Part shown: positions 45,060-53,625 of the stretch, one piece after another | Layout: each line of letters opens with the position of its first letter | Position numbering within the stretch: position 1 is the first letter of the stretch | NCBI RefSeq assembly: GCF_000473065.1 | Contig: NZ_AXAZ01000024.1 | Location: forward strand, 38,541-102,540 | Length of the DNA: 64,000 bases | Reading direction: 5' to 3' | Source: Bradyrhizobium sp. WSM1743 | GTDB taxonomy: Bacteria > Pseudomonadota > Alphaproteobacteria > Rhizobiales > Xanthobacteraceae | Translations under genes and position numbers: made by a program | Notes under the pieces: generated by a model | The model's input: only the letters and a program-made list of their open reading frames with translations | The model's database searches: none | Told to the model about the DNA's origin: nothing

Positions 45060-46538
45060 ATGCATATCGCGCTTCACCTTGATCCCAAGAGCACGATCAG
45101 TCTGCAGATGCAGATCTACGAGCAACTTGCGGCCCTGATCCGTAAGGGCCGGCTCAAGCCGGGTGGTGTTCTTCCAAGCTCGCGAGACCTCAGCACACAG
45201 TTAGGCGTCTCCCGGAATACGGTCTCGGAAGCTTACGAAAAACTGGTAGCTGACGGTTACATCAACACGGCGCCTAAACGGGGTACCTTCGTAAGCAAGA
45301 CGATGCCTGAGGACGCGATGTCGACGGGCGCGAGACCGCTGCTCGAAAGGTCGAATTCGATGACCTCGATCAATCTGCCGCTTCCATATACGGGCCGGGG
45401 CTCGCCGGGATTATATGCGCCTCCCGACACGCAAATCCGCATTGACTTCCGATACGGGCGCTCCGATGCGCATTCCTTTCCCGAGAAGACATGGCGCCGT
45501 CTTCTGCTGGAATGCCTTGGCGGCGCGTCCGAACGCATCACCCAGTACAACGATCCCGCTGGCCTACCTGAACTTCGAGAGCTTATCGCAAGCTATCTCG
45601 GACCCTCGCGCGGAATGTCGGTCACTGCCGAGCACGTCATCATCGTGGGAGGTTTCCAGCAAGGTATAAACTTGGCCGCGCACCTCATGGTCGGGGTCAA
45701 GACGCCTGTCGTCATGGAGGCGCCTTGCTACCGCGGGGCAGCGTTCCTGTTCGAGACATATGGCGGCAAGGTCATTCCGGTACCCGTCGATCAATTTGGT
45801 ATCGATGTGACGCGGCTGCCGGATCATCGGGTCAAGCTCATCTACGTCACGCCGTCGCATCAGTTTCCGACCGGAGGGACGATGTCGCTGGAACGGAGAA
45901 CGGCGCTGCTCGACTGGGCCGCCCGGACCGGCGCATATATCCTGGAAGTCGACTACGATTCCGATTTCCGATACGAAGGATCGTTGCTTCCATCGCTGCA
46001 GTCATTGGATCGCAATGGGTGCGTCATCTACCTGAACTCCTTCTCGCGCTCGCTCGGTCCCGGATTGCGACTGGGCTATATGGTTGTTCCGCGTGATCTT
46101 CTCCGGGCTGCGACGACGCTCAAGGCTCTGATCGACAACGGTTCGCCGTGGTTGGAGCAGGCTACGCTGGCTCAGTTCATCCGGAACGGGAGCCTGACGA
46201 ACCATCTGAAGCGTCTTCGAAACACCTACCAAGGCCGCCGAGACGCCGTGAGGTCTTCCTTGAAGAAGCACTTCGGAGAAGCCAACGTATCCGGCGATGC
46301 TGCCGGGACCCATATGCTTTGGGAAGTGCCTGGGCACTGTCCACCCGCTATCGAGCTCCAGCAACTGGCACGAGGCGTCGGAGTCGGTATCCACCCGCTT
46401 CATTCCGGAACCGTTTTGCACGGCGATTCGCTACCCGGTTTCGAACGCCACGTACTCCTCGGCTACGTGCACCTGACGCCGGCCCAGATCGATGAAGGCT
46501 TCGCGCGAATGGCGACCGGCTTGGCGAAGAATCGCTGA
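45060..46538 (+). CDS. MocR/PdxR-type GntR regulator with an aminotransferase-like domain lacking the PLP lysine
   Basis: Residues 10-80 are a GntR winged helix (LPSSRDLSTQLGVSRNTVSEAYEKLVADGYI). From about 110 a class-I aminotransferase-like domain follows (YVTPSHQFPTGGTMSLERR at 262-280, EVDYDSDFRYEG at 296-307). In this family PLP is held by a Lys in the motif SFSK-x-L-x-P-x-LRLGY. Here the codon is CGC and the motif reads SFSRSLGPGLRLGY, so Arg330 replaces it. The protein may bind another ligand, or PLP without a Schiff base. The ATG at 45060 is preferred over the adjoining TTG. It precedes the molybdoenzyme genes on the same strand and is the likely local regulator. Confidence 0.85.
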   Translation: MHIALHLDPKSTISLQMQIYEQLAALIRKGRLKPGGVLPSSRDLSTQLGVSRNTVSEAYEKLVADGYINTAPKRGTFVSKTMPEDAMSTGARPLLERSNSMTSINLPLPYTGRGSPGLYAPPDTQIRIDFRYGRSDAHSFPEKTWRRLLLECLGGASERITQYNDPAGLPELRELIASYLGPSRGMSVTAEHVIIVGGFQQGINLAAHLMVGVKTPVVMEAPCYRGAAFLFETYGGKVIPVPVDQFGIDVTRLPDHRVKLIYVTPSHQFPTGGTMSLERRTALLDWAARTGAYILEVDYDSDFRYEGSLLPSLQSLDRNGCVIYLNSFSRSLGPGLRLGYMVVPRDLLRAATTLKALIDNGSPWLEQATLAQFIRNGSLTNHLKRLRNTYQGRRDAVRSSLKKHFGEANVSGDAAGTHMLWEVPGHCPPAIELQQLARGVGVGIHPLHSGTVLHGDSLPGFERHVLLGYVHLTPAQIDEGFARMATGLAKNR

Positions 46539-46805
46539 TCGTCCCGGCGACACGACGAGCTGATTTATCAAGCACATTGCTGCAACAGCAGGCATCAATG
46601 AACGCTTTTGAGGGCAGCGAAATACCCTTTGGCGTGAACAACTTGCTGGCGCCAAGCCTCTGTTAGCGACTGGCCCTACATGCCTCATGGCCCGGCCCTA
46701 ATGTTGCATAGTTCTCGGCACGGATGCGCAGGGGAATGTGTCCCTTCAGCGTTTCACCGCCAAGGTGAGATCCGGGCTCAAACTGGCGCCGATAGGAGTG
46801 TCGCG

Positions 46806-48944
46806 ATGTCCGTTCAATCAGCCGAAGCGAAAACCGTACGTGGCGCGTGCCCGCAAGACTGCCCCGACACGTGCGCTTTCATCTATCATGTCGAGGACGG
46901 AAAGTTGGTCGAGGTGACGGGCGACCCGGCTCATCCAATGACCCGCGGGGGCCTTTGCGTGAAATTGAAGGACTTCGCCGAGCATCACTACAACCCGGAC
47001 CGTCTTCTCTATCCAATGAAGCGGGTCGGGCCGAAGGGATCGGGAAAGTATGAGCGCATCAGTTGGGATGAGGCGCTCTCCACGATCAAGAGCAAATGGA
47101 CCGACATCATCGACCAGTATGGAAGCCAGGCGATCATGCCGCATGCCTATCTGGGCAACCAGGGCACGGCAAACGGCCTCACGGCGGGCGACGCGTTCTT
47201 TAACCGCCTCGGATCGACCGTTGCCGAGAAGACCTACTGCGAATCCGGGTCTTCGACGGCGTGGGTCATGACGGTAGGGCCGACCGGCGGCCTCGACGTC
47301 GAAAGCCTTGCCTACGCGAAATACATCATCGTGTGGGGCATGAACATGGTCTCGACGAATCTCCATGCATGGCCCTTCGTGCTAGAGGCCAAAAGCAAGG
47401 GCGCCAAGATCGTCGTCATCGACCCCTACAAGTCGCGAACGGCCAAGCAGGCCGATTGGCATATCGCCATCAAGCCCGGCACCGATGCTGCTTTGGCGCT
47501 CGGGATGATGAACGTGATCATCCAGGAAGGGCATGTCGACTACGACTACGTCGAGAAATACACGCTGGGCTACGAAGAGCTTAAAGCGCGCGCCGCAGAA
47601 TTTCCTGTGGAGCGGGTGTCCGAGATTACCGGTATTCCGGCGACCGATATCGTGAAACTCGCGCGCGAGTATGCCACGACACCGCCCGCCGCAATCCGCG
47701 AAGGCGTGGCCGTCGAGCGTTGTCCTGGCGGAGGCGATGCAGTCCGTGCGATCACCTGCCTGCCCGCGTTGATCGGCGCCTGGCGCCATGTCGGTGGCGG
47801 CGCGGTAGAGATGCCCATCTACGAATTCCCGATGAGCGTCGCCCATGTCTCGAGGCCCAACTGGATCCGGCCCGGGACGCGGGTCATCAACGAGCTCGAT
47901 CTCGGGGCCGCACTCACCGGCAAGATGAAACTCGATCCGCCGATCAAGTCGGTGTTCGTCTACAACTCAAACCCGGTTTCGCAGGCCCCGGACGCCGGCG
48001 AACTGGTCAGGGGTCTTCAACGCGAGGATCTCTTCACGGTGTGTAGCGAGCTCTTCATCACCGACACCGCGAAATACGCCGACATTCTGCTACCCTCGAC
48101 CATGCAGGCGGAGCAGTACGACATCATGGTGACCTGGGGTCACCTCTATATCATGTTGAATCAGCCAGCGATTCCGGCTCCAGGGGAGTGCGTTGCCAAT
48201 ATCGATCTCTTCCGCAGGCTGGCAAAGACCATGGGGTTCGACGACGATTATTGGGATCTGACTGACGATGAATGGTTGACTCTCGCCTATGACTGGAAGT
48301 CGCCGGCGCTTGAAGGCATCACGCTCGATATCCTGAAGAAGGATGGCTGGAAGCGCCTCAACGTCGGCATGCCAGAAGTCCGCGCGCCACATGCCGAGGG
48401 CAACTTCAAGACGCCCTCGGGCAAGTGCGAGTTCAAGTCGAGCATGGCCGAGGGCGGAAACATGGTGCTCGACGTCTGGCGATCGGGCTATACGGAGATG
48501 CAGGTGGGCGGCTACGTCGATCCCGTTCCGAACTACATAGCTCCGGTCGAGGTTATCGACGGCGCACCGGAGAAGTCAGCGCAATTCCCGCTGAACCTGC
48601 TTTCTCCGAAACCCCACGCCTTCCTGAATACGCAATACGGCAATGAGGCCCCGCAGATGAAACGGCAGGGCGAGCAGAGGATCATGATCAATCCATCCGA
48701 TGCGGCAAGCCGATCGATAACGAATGGAGCCTACGTCCGAGTCTTCAACCAGCGAGGTACCTTCGAAGCAAAGGCCGATCTCACTGATGATGTCGGGGCA
48801 GGGCTCATCGTGACGAACGTTGGCCATTGGCCAGGACTTAACCGGACCGGGACGGCGGTGAACTCGACGACCGCGCCTCGCCACGCCAATCTCGGGCAGG
48901 CCGGTGTCTATTCGGACAATCGCGTCGAGGTCGAGCGGATCTGA
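46806..48944 (+). CDS. Molybdopterin oxidoreductase of the DMSO-reductase family, 712 aa
   Basis: An N-terminal [4Fe-4S] site is formed by Cys15, Cys19, Cys23 and Cys51 (CPQDCPDTC...GGLC). The family core follows: RISWDEAL at 84-91, a candidate Mo-site loop YCESGSSTAW at 144-153 with Cys145 or a Ser as ligand, VWGMN, VVIDPYKSRTA, and the C-terminal MGD-binding lobe (SPKPHAFLNTQYGNE, VRVFNQRGTFEAKADL). There is no Tat signal, so the enzyme is cytosolic. AGGAG lies 8 bases before the chosen ATG; the frame extends upstream but without support. Electron partners are probably the ferredoxin and reductase encoded next. The substrate cannot be read from sequence. MoaA and DUF2478 genes downstream fit a locus that also supplies cofactor. 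Confidence 0.9.
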   Translation: MSVQSAEAKTVRGACPQDCPDTCAFIYHVEDGKLVEVTGDPAHPMTRGGLCVKLKDFAEHHYNPDRLLYPMKRVGPKGSGKYERISWDEALSTIKSKWTDIIDQYGSQAIMPHAYLGNQGTANGLTAGDAFFNRLGSTVAEKTYCESGSSTAWVMTVGPTGGLDVESLAYAKYIIVWGMNMVSTNLHAWPFVLEAKSKGAKIVVIDPYKSRTAKQADWHIAIKPGTDAALALGMMNVIIQEGHVDYDYVEKYTLGYEELKARAAEFPVERVSEITGIPATDIVKLAREYATTPPAAIREGVAVERCPGGGDAVRAITCLPALIGAWRHVGGGAVEMPIYEFPMSVAHVSRPNWIRPGTRVINELDLGAALTGKMKLDPPIKSVFVYNSNPVSQAPDAGELVRGLQREDLFTVCSELFITDTAKYADILLPSTMQAEQYDIMVTWGHLYIMLNQPAIPAPGECVANIDLFRRLAKTMGFDDDYWDLTDDEWLTLAYDWKSPALEGITLDILKKDGWKRLNVGMPEVRAPHAEGNFKTPSGKCEFKSSMAEGGNMVLDVWRSGYTEMQVGGYVDPVPNYIAPVEVIDGAPEKSAQFPLNLLSPKPHAFLNTQYGNEAPQMKRQGEQRIMINPSDAASRSITNGAYVRVFNQRGTFEAKADLTDDVGAGLIVTNVGHWPGLNRTGTAVNSTTAPRHANLGQAGVYSDNRVEVERI

Positions 48945-48957
48945 CAATCTCACTTCT

Positions 48958-48990
48958 GTTACGTCGACCGGCCGTGCCGGCCGACGTAAC
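48958..48990. other. Strong hairpin between the molybdoenzyme and ferredoxin genes
   Basis: Fifteen-base arms with one mismatch (GTTACGTCGACCGGC and GCCGGCCGACGTAAC) enclose a three-base CGT loop. No T-run follows. It could be an mRNA stabiliser or partial terminator setting the oxidoreductase:ferredoxin ratio. Confidence 0.55.
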
Positions 48991-49025
48991 ACCTGTGAAT
49001 TTCAGCTAGAGGGACGCCACAGACT

Positions 49026-49328
49026 ATGCCACACGTCGTAACTGACAATTGCCGGCTCTGTCTTTTTACAGATTGTGTCGAACACTGCCCTGTCCAATGT
49101 TTTCACGCCGACGATGAGCGCAGTTATATTGACCCCGACGTATGCATCGATTGCGGAGCCTGCATTCCGGCATGCCCAGTGCAGGCAATCCATGAAGTCT
49201 TCGAGCCGGATGATGAACGAGAGCTCCTGGACTTGAACAAACAGCGTTCGCACGCGCTCCCGGTGATTTCGGTCAAGCGGTCTCCGCTATCCTCCGCGGC
49301 CGCCCGCCGGGCCGAACTTGGCTTTTAA
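49026..49328 (+). CDS. Ferredoxin with two Fe-S clusters (FdxA-like), 100 aa
   Basis: The motif CRLCLFTDCVEHCPVQCF gives Cys9, 12, 17, 21 and 25, and CIDCGACIPACP gives Cys40, 43, 46 and 50. This is the pattern of 7Fe/8Fe ferredoxins of the FdxA type, which carry a [3Fe-4S]/[4Fe-4S] or two [4Fe-4S] clusters. The length and the charged C-terminal tail also fit. It transfers electrons between the FAD reductase encoded 11 bases downstream and, presumably, the molybdoenzyme upstream. Confidence 0.9.
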   Translation: MPHVVTDNCRLCLFTDCVEHCPVQCFHADDERSYIDPDVCIDCGACIPACPVQAIHEVFEPDDERELLDLNKQRSHALPVISVKRSPLSSAAARRAELGF

Positions 49329-49339
49329 CCCGGGTCAAC

Positions 49340-50743
49340 ATGACCGCCATCAGACATGCCGCAATCGTTGGAAGCGGTCCGAGCGGCTTCTACGCCGCCG
49401 AGGCGCTGCTGAACGCCTTGCCCGACATTGTCATCGATATGTTCGAGCGGTTGCCGACGCCATATGGGCTGGTACGTAGCGGCGTAGCTCCCGATCATCC
49501 GAAACTCAAGCAGGTCACGCTCGTCTTCGACAAGATCATGCAGTCGAAGCGTCTCAATTTTCTAGGAAATGTAGAGATAGGGACTGACCTGTCGCTCGAC
49601 GCGCTCCGGGACGCCTACGATGTCGTCGTTCTGGCTTACGGGGCGAGTACAGACCGTAAAATGGGGATCCGAGGCGAGGAGCTCGAGAACAGTCACTCCG
49701 CCACCGAGTTCGTGGGATGGTACAACGGACACCCCGATTTTCGCGACTGCAAGTTCGATCTCAGTCAGGAAGTTGCAGTCGTGGTCGGACACGGCAACGT
49801 CGCGGCCGATGTTTCGCGGATACTTCTGCAACCATGTGACAACCTCCGTCACACCGACATCGCTGCGCATGCGTTGGAAGTTCTCGCCGAAAGCAGGATC
49901 CGTGAGGTCCACTTGGTGGGCCGCCGGGGGCCGGTGCAAGCAAAATTCACATCGCGCGAGCTTCGGGGCTTGGGGTCGATTCCACAGTGCGTCGTCGTCG
50001 CTCACGGCGACGCCGTACCAGTGAACCCTGCCTGCGAGGCCGAGCTCGCCGACCGCACGAACCTCAACGCATTGCAGAACGTGGAATTCTTTCGTGGTCT
50101 GCGCGGTACCGTATCGAAAGACGCTTCGCGGAAGCTGGTCTTTCACTTTTGCGTCAGTCCGGAACGGCTTGATGGCGAGGCGGGTCGTGTGAAGCGGGCG
50201 GTCTTTCGAAGGACCACGCTGCATGGACAGCCCTTCGAGCAGGCCGCTGTTCCAACAGAGGAGTTGTTTGCCATCGACTGCGGTCTGGTCTTGAGCAGCA
50301 TCGGTTACTGGGGCCAGCCGCTGGAGGGCCTTCCGTTCGATTTTCGCCGCGGCATCGTTCCAAATCGCAAGGGACGTGTGGAATGTAGCGGCGCGCCCGT
50401 TGATGGACTCTATGTGACGGGATGGCTCAAGCGCGGCCCAACCGGCATCATCGGGACCAATCGAGCCGACAGCATTGAGACCGTCCAGCAGATATTGGAC
50501 GATCTGCCTCGCCGCGCTCCGAGAGTGCGGGGGAGGAGGCAACTGCTTCTCGATTCACTTTCGCTTCGGAACATCAGAGCCGTCGGATTGCATGATTGGC
50601 TTGCGATCGATGTGGCTGAGCGCGCCGGAGGAATGAAAGCGGGCAAGCCCCGGGAGAAATTGACGCGCGTCACGGAGATGATCGATCTCGTAACGCGGAA
50701 CGTTCGCGAAGCCCCGGATTGTTGCTGCGCAAGTGCCGGATAA
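49340..50743 (+). CDS. FAD-dependent ferredoxin-NADP reductase (adrenodoxin-reductase/FprA type), 467 aa
   Basis: The FAD-binding GSGPSGFYAAEAL lies at about residues 11-23. YGLVRSGVAPDHPKLKQV follows, typical of the adrenodoxin-reductase/FprA family, then the NADP site VVGHGNVAADVSRILL. Near the C-terminus VTGWLKRGPTGIIGTNRADS is the conserved closing motif. The size is normal for the family. The protein moves electrons between NADPH and the ferredoxin encoded just upstream. The last residues, CCCASAG, form an unusual Cys cluster. The operon position makes this the redox supply, or sink, for the molybdoenzyme. Confidence 0.9.
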   Translation: MTAIRHAAIVGSGPSGFYAAEALLNALPDIVIDMFERLPTPYGLVRSGVAPDHPKLKQVTLVFDKIMQSKRLNFLGNVEIGTDLSLDALRDAYDVVVLAYGASTDRKMGIRGEELENSHSATEFVGWYNGHPDFRDCKFDLSQEVAVVVGHGNVAADVSRILLQPCDNLRHTDIAAHALEVLAESRIREVHLVGRRGPVQAKFTSRELRGLGSIPQCVVVAHGDAVPVNPACEAELADRTNLNALQNVEFFRGLRGTVSKDASRKLVFHFCVSPERLDGEAGRVKRAVFRRTTLHGQPFEQAAVPTEELFAIDCGLVLSSIGYWGQPLEGLPFDFRRGIVPNRKGRVECSGAPVDGLYVTGWLKRGPTGIIGTNRADSIETVQQILDDLPRRAPRVRGRRQLLLDSLSLRNIRAVGLHDWLAIDVAERAGGMKAGKPREKLTRVTEMIDLVTRNVREAPDCCCASAG

Positions 50744-50953
50744 CGGCTGAATTCGTGGCTCATAGCTCGATCTAACAAACTTCAACTGCTCTCGCGCTGG
50801 CACCATGGGATGTTTGGCAACTGGCCCTGCTCATTGGTGTCGCGGAATTGGAAATAGTTGATGGGATGGCCTGGCGGAATCGTCGCCATGGCAGTCTTCC
50901 AACCGCCTCGCTCGCCTGATTTGGCGTGCACAATACTCGAGAGGGAGTGTCGC

Positions 50954-51310
50954 GTGGCAAACGATAAGGTAACGAAACTTGGTCTCAAGGCGGCAGCGCC
51001 GATCGAGACGGATCTTGATGGATGGAAGAAGGTCGATGGCAATCCGACCATGAAAACGTGGGTCGAATACACCGCAGATGATGGTTCGTCGATCTCGGGT
51101 TGGTGGAGCGCGACACCCGGCACCTATCGCGCCACCTATGGGGCGCCGGAATTCGTTCACATGATCCAGGGAGAGATCATCATTACGCCTGATGGCGGGA
51201 AACCCGTGACCGTCAAGGCTGGCGACGCTTTCGTGGTCGAGAAGGACTTTGTGGGAACATGGAAGATCCAACAAGAGGTCTTCAAGCATTTCACGATCAA
51301 GCTGAAGTGA
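50954..51310 (+). CDS. Small cupin-domain protein (DUF861/cupin_3 type), 118 aa
   Basis: A GTG start is preferred because GAGGGAG lies six bases upstream and the longer frame to 50858 has no site. The product has the short cupin pattern SGWWSATPGTYRATY, EFVHMIQGEIIITPDGG, VKAGDAFVVEKDFVGTWKI, typical of cupin_3 (EutQ-like) proteins. His/Glu metal ligands are only partly present (one His in EFVHM), so catalysis is doubtful and a ligand-binding or chaperone role is possible. It lies between the reductase and moaA on the same strand. Confidence 0.75.
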   Translation: MANDKVTKLGLKAAAPIETDLDGWKKVDGNPTMKTWVEYTADDGSSISGWWSATPGTYRATYGAPEFVHMIQGEIIITPDGGKPVTVKAGDAFVVEKDFVGTWKIQQEVFKHFTIKLK

Positions 51311-51402
51311 CGTGTCGGTCGACAATGAAGGGCGCTTGGGCGTTGTGATCGTCGACCGCTTTCATGTCTCATTTGCTGAGTTGCATTGAGAGGGGCCATT
51401 GA

Positions 51403-52437
51403 ATGAGCGTGCCGATTTCCGCGGTCGATCAGCCTGGCAAGAGGGCGCTCGTCGATGGCTTCTTTCGTGTCGTGACTTACCTGAGAGTGTCGGTCACGGA
51501 CCGCTGCGACCTTCGCTGCGTCTACTGCATGTCACCTAGTATGACATTTCTTCCAAAGAAGGACCTTTTGACCCTGGAAGAATTGGATCGGATCTGTTCG
51601 GCTTTCATTGCGCGGGGTGTGCGCAAATTGCGCTTGACGGGTGGCGAGCCGCTGATGCGTCGGGGCTTTCTCGACCTGGTTCGGGGCCTCTCACGGCACC
51701 TCAAGTCCGAGGATCTTCAGGAGCTCACGCTAACGACCAATGGCACTCAGCTCGCGAGATACGCGGCTGACCTCGCGAAGTTCGGCGTGAGGCGGATCAA
51801 CGTTTCGCTTGATACGCTCGATCCCGGTACTTTCAGGGGGATCACGCGCGGCGGCGACATCACCGGTGTGCTCGAAGGCATAGAGGCGGCACGCGACGCC
51901 GGCCTCAACGTGAAGATCAACACGGTGGCGCTGAGGGACATCAACGAAGCGTCTCTCCAAGATCTGGTCGAATGGTCGCACGCAAAGGGCATGGACATTA
52001 CACTTATCGAAACCATGCCTCTGGGCGATACAGGCGAGGATCGGACGGATCAGTACGTGCCGCTGTCAGAGGTCCGATCTCAGTTTGAGAAGCGTTACAC
52101 TCTTGTCGATCTGCCCGATTCGACCGGCGGCCCGGCGCGATATGTCCGCGTATCCGAGACCGGAGGCCGCCTTGGCTTCATCACACCGCTTACCCATAAT
52201 TTCTGCGAGGCTTGCAATCGAGTCAGGGTCTCGTGCGACGGGACGCTCTTCATGTGTCTTGGGAAGGATGACCGGGTTGACCTGCGACAGACGGTCCGGG
52301 CATCGCTGTCTGATGCGCTTTTGAACGAAGCGATCGACGGCGCGATGCGCGTAAAGCCTCGCGGCCATGAATTTGTCATCGACCGCCGTAGACAATCGCC
52401 GACGATCGGCCGCCACATGTCAGTGACCGGTGGTTGA
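51403..52437 (+). CDS. moaA: GTP 3',8-cyclase MoaA, molybdenum cofactor synthesis
   Basis: The radical-SAM cluster Cys35, Cys39 and Cys42 lies in RCDLRCVYC, followed by LRLTGGEPLMR (SAM-binding GGE). The second, GTP-binding [4Fe-4S] site is Cys268, Cys271 and Cys285 in FCEACNRVRVSCDGTLFMC. The C-terminus ends in Gly-Gly, needed for function in MoaA. It converts GTP to 3',8-cyclo-7,8-dihydro-GTP, the first step of pterin synthesis. The copy is embedded in a molybdoenzyme locus, so it may be a dedicated paralogue of a chromosomal moaA. The stop overlaps the next start by one base. Confidence 0.92.
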   Translation: MSVPISAVDQPGKRALVDGFFRVVTYLRVSVTDRCDLRCVYCMSPSMTFLPKKDLLTLEELDRICSAFIARGVRKLRLTGGEPLMRRGFLDLVRGLSRHLKSEDLQELTLTTNGTQLARYAADLAKFGVRRINVSLDTLDPGTFRGITRGGDITGVLEGIEAARDAGLNVKINTVALRDINEASLQDLVEWSHAKGMDITLIETMPLGDTGEDRTDQYVPLSEVRSQFEKRYTLVDLPDSTGGPARYVRVSETGGRLGFITPLTHNFCEACNRVRVSCDGTLFMCLGKDDRVDLRQTVRASLSDALLNEAIDGAMRVKPRGHEFVIDRRRQSPTIGRHMSVTGG

Positions 52438-53012
52438 TGTCGGCATCCGTTGCACTGTTCGAATCTGACCGTGAGGCGCCCGCTCGCGCTCGCGAGTCGC
52501 GCCACCAAATCCTGGCCGCTCTCGTCTACAATGAGCAGTCTTATCCGGACGAAATTTTTAAGCGGGTCGTTGATCGCTGCCGATTGCAAGGGACCCGCAT
52601 GGCAGGGGTCATTCAACATCGTGCCCGCGATCCCGGCCATAGCTGCGATATGCTGCTCGAGGATCTGGCGACCGGACGGCAAACATCGATTTTCGCGGAT
52701 CGCGGCCATGGGGCTAAGGGCTGTCAGCTGGACGAAGATGCCATGCTGCAGATCGTGTCAGCGATCGAGTTGGCGCTTAAGAACGGCTCGGATCTTGTGG
52801 TCCTGAACAAGTTTGGCAAGGTGGAAGCGGAAGGCGGGGGCATGCGTGATCTTATCGCGCAAGCGGTCTGTTTGGATACTCCCTTGATCGTTGGCGTTCC
52901 CACGCGCAACTTGCAGGCCTGGAGAGAGTTTGCGAGAGGATTTTCAGTTGAGCTGAACAGTTCAGACGACGTCGACGAGTGGCTCGGACGCCATTTGGCA
53001 AAGCACGGGTGA
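52437..53012 (+). CDS. DUF2478 protein, molybdenum-locus-associated, 191 aa
   Basis: The ATG shares its A with the moaA stop, so the two are translationally coupled. The sequence has the DUF2478 pattern: ILAALVYNE at the start, a central CDMLLEDLATG, RQTSIFADRGHGAKGCQLDEDAM, then DLVVLNKFGKVEAEGGGMRDLI, and LIVGVP near the end. Proteins of this family are often found beside molybdenum transport and cofactor genes and look like degenerate P-loop proteins. No Walker A is visible. The role is inferred only from this association. Confidence 0.8.
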   Translation: MSASVALFESDREAPARARESRHQILAALVYNEQSYPDEIFKRVVDRCRLQGTRMAGVIQHRARDPGHSCDMLLEDLATGRQTSIFADRGHGAKGCQLDEDAMLQIVSAIELALKNGSDLVVLNKFGKVEAEGGGMRDLIAQAVCLDTPLIVGVPTRNLQAWREFARGFSVELNSSDDVDEWLGRHLAKHG

Positions 53013-53018
53013 TCGAGA

Positions 53019-53067
53019 CACCGTCAAGGAACGGAACATTAAAGTGGTTCCCTTCGGGCTGACGGTG
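53019..53067. other. Inverted repeat downstream of the molybdenum locus
   Basis: CACCGTCA (53019-53026) pairs with TGACGGTG (53060-53067), and inner GGAAC/GTTCC runs extend the stem. No T-run, so a terminator is possible but not shown. It lies between the DUF2478 gene and the gre-like gene. Confidence 0.4.
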
Positions 53068-53086
53068 AGTTGGAGTTTCTCGGCTG

Positions 53087-53550
53087 ATGAGCAGAGCCTT
53101 CGTCAGGGAATTGGATGCTGACGATCTCGAAGAGCTCCCGGAGCGACCGCTTTCCAAGCATCCGAACGACGTCACCGCGGCTGGCCTGGCGCAGATCGAA
53201 CAGGCCCTCGCGGCGGCCGGCGAAGTCTACGCCGCGGCGAGGGCCTCAGCCGACCGCGCGGCGCTTGCCGCCGCGAGCCGCGACTTCCGCTACTGGTTCG
53301 CTCGGCGCGCTACGGTACGCGTGGTACCCGCCGCAGTCGATTGCTCGGAAGTGCGCTTCGGAACGTCAGTGACGATCCTGCGCGACGATGGCCGGGAGCA
53401 GACGTTCCGGATCGTCGGTGAGGACGAAGCGATCCTACCCAAGGCTCGATCTCGCATGTCTCGCCGCTGGCGAGATCGACGTTTGGGAAACGCGTAGGAG
53501 ATGTTGTTCAAGCCGGTGTCGGCGAAGCCGAGATCATCCGGATCGAATGA
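53087..53550 (+). pseudogene. GreA/GreB-family transcription elongation factor, frameshifted
   Basis: The first frame (MSRAFVRELDADDLEELPERPLS...) follows a Gre-type protein with a coiled N-terminal part and the C-terminal domain (FGTSVTILRDDGREQTFRIVGEDEA). One base is missing near 53432. In the next frame the domain resumes as DPTQGSISHVSPLARSTFGKRVGDVV and ends in EAEIIRIE with a stop at 53550, the normal end of the family. In the uncorrected frame a run of Arg follows and stops at 53497. A sequencing error is possible because all else is intact. The N-terminal region is shorter than that of GreA. Confidence 0.7.
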
Positions 53551-53625
53551 CCAATACCTGCGCTATCGATCTATCGCGCTTGGGTTCGTTACTTGCGCCG
53601 CGCTCTCGGCGGTTAGCGCCGAACG

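Noticed and set aside
46561..46572. FNR-type box (TGAT...ATCA)
   Set aside because: The half-sites are only two bases apart instead of four.
46651..46668. RpoN (-24/-12) promoter ahead of the molybdoenzyme gene
   Set aside because: TGGC and TTGC elements are present but the GG-to-GC distance is two bases too long.
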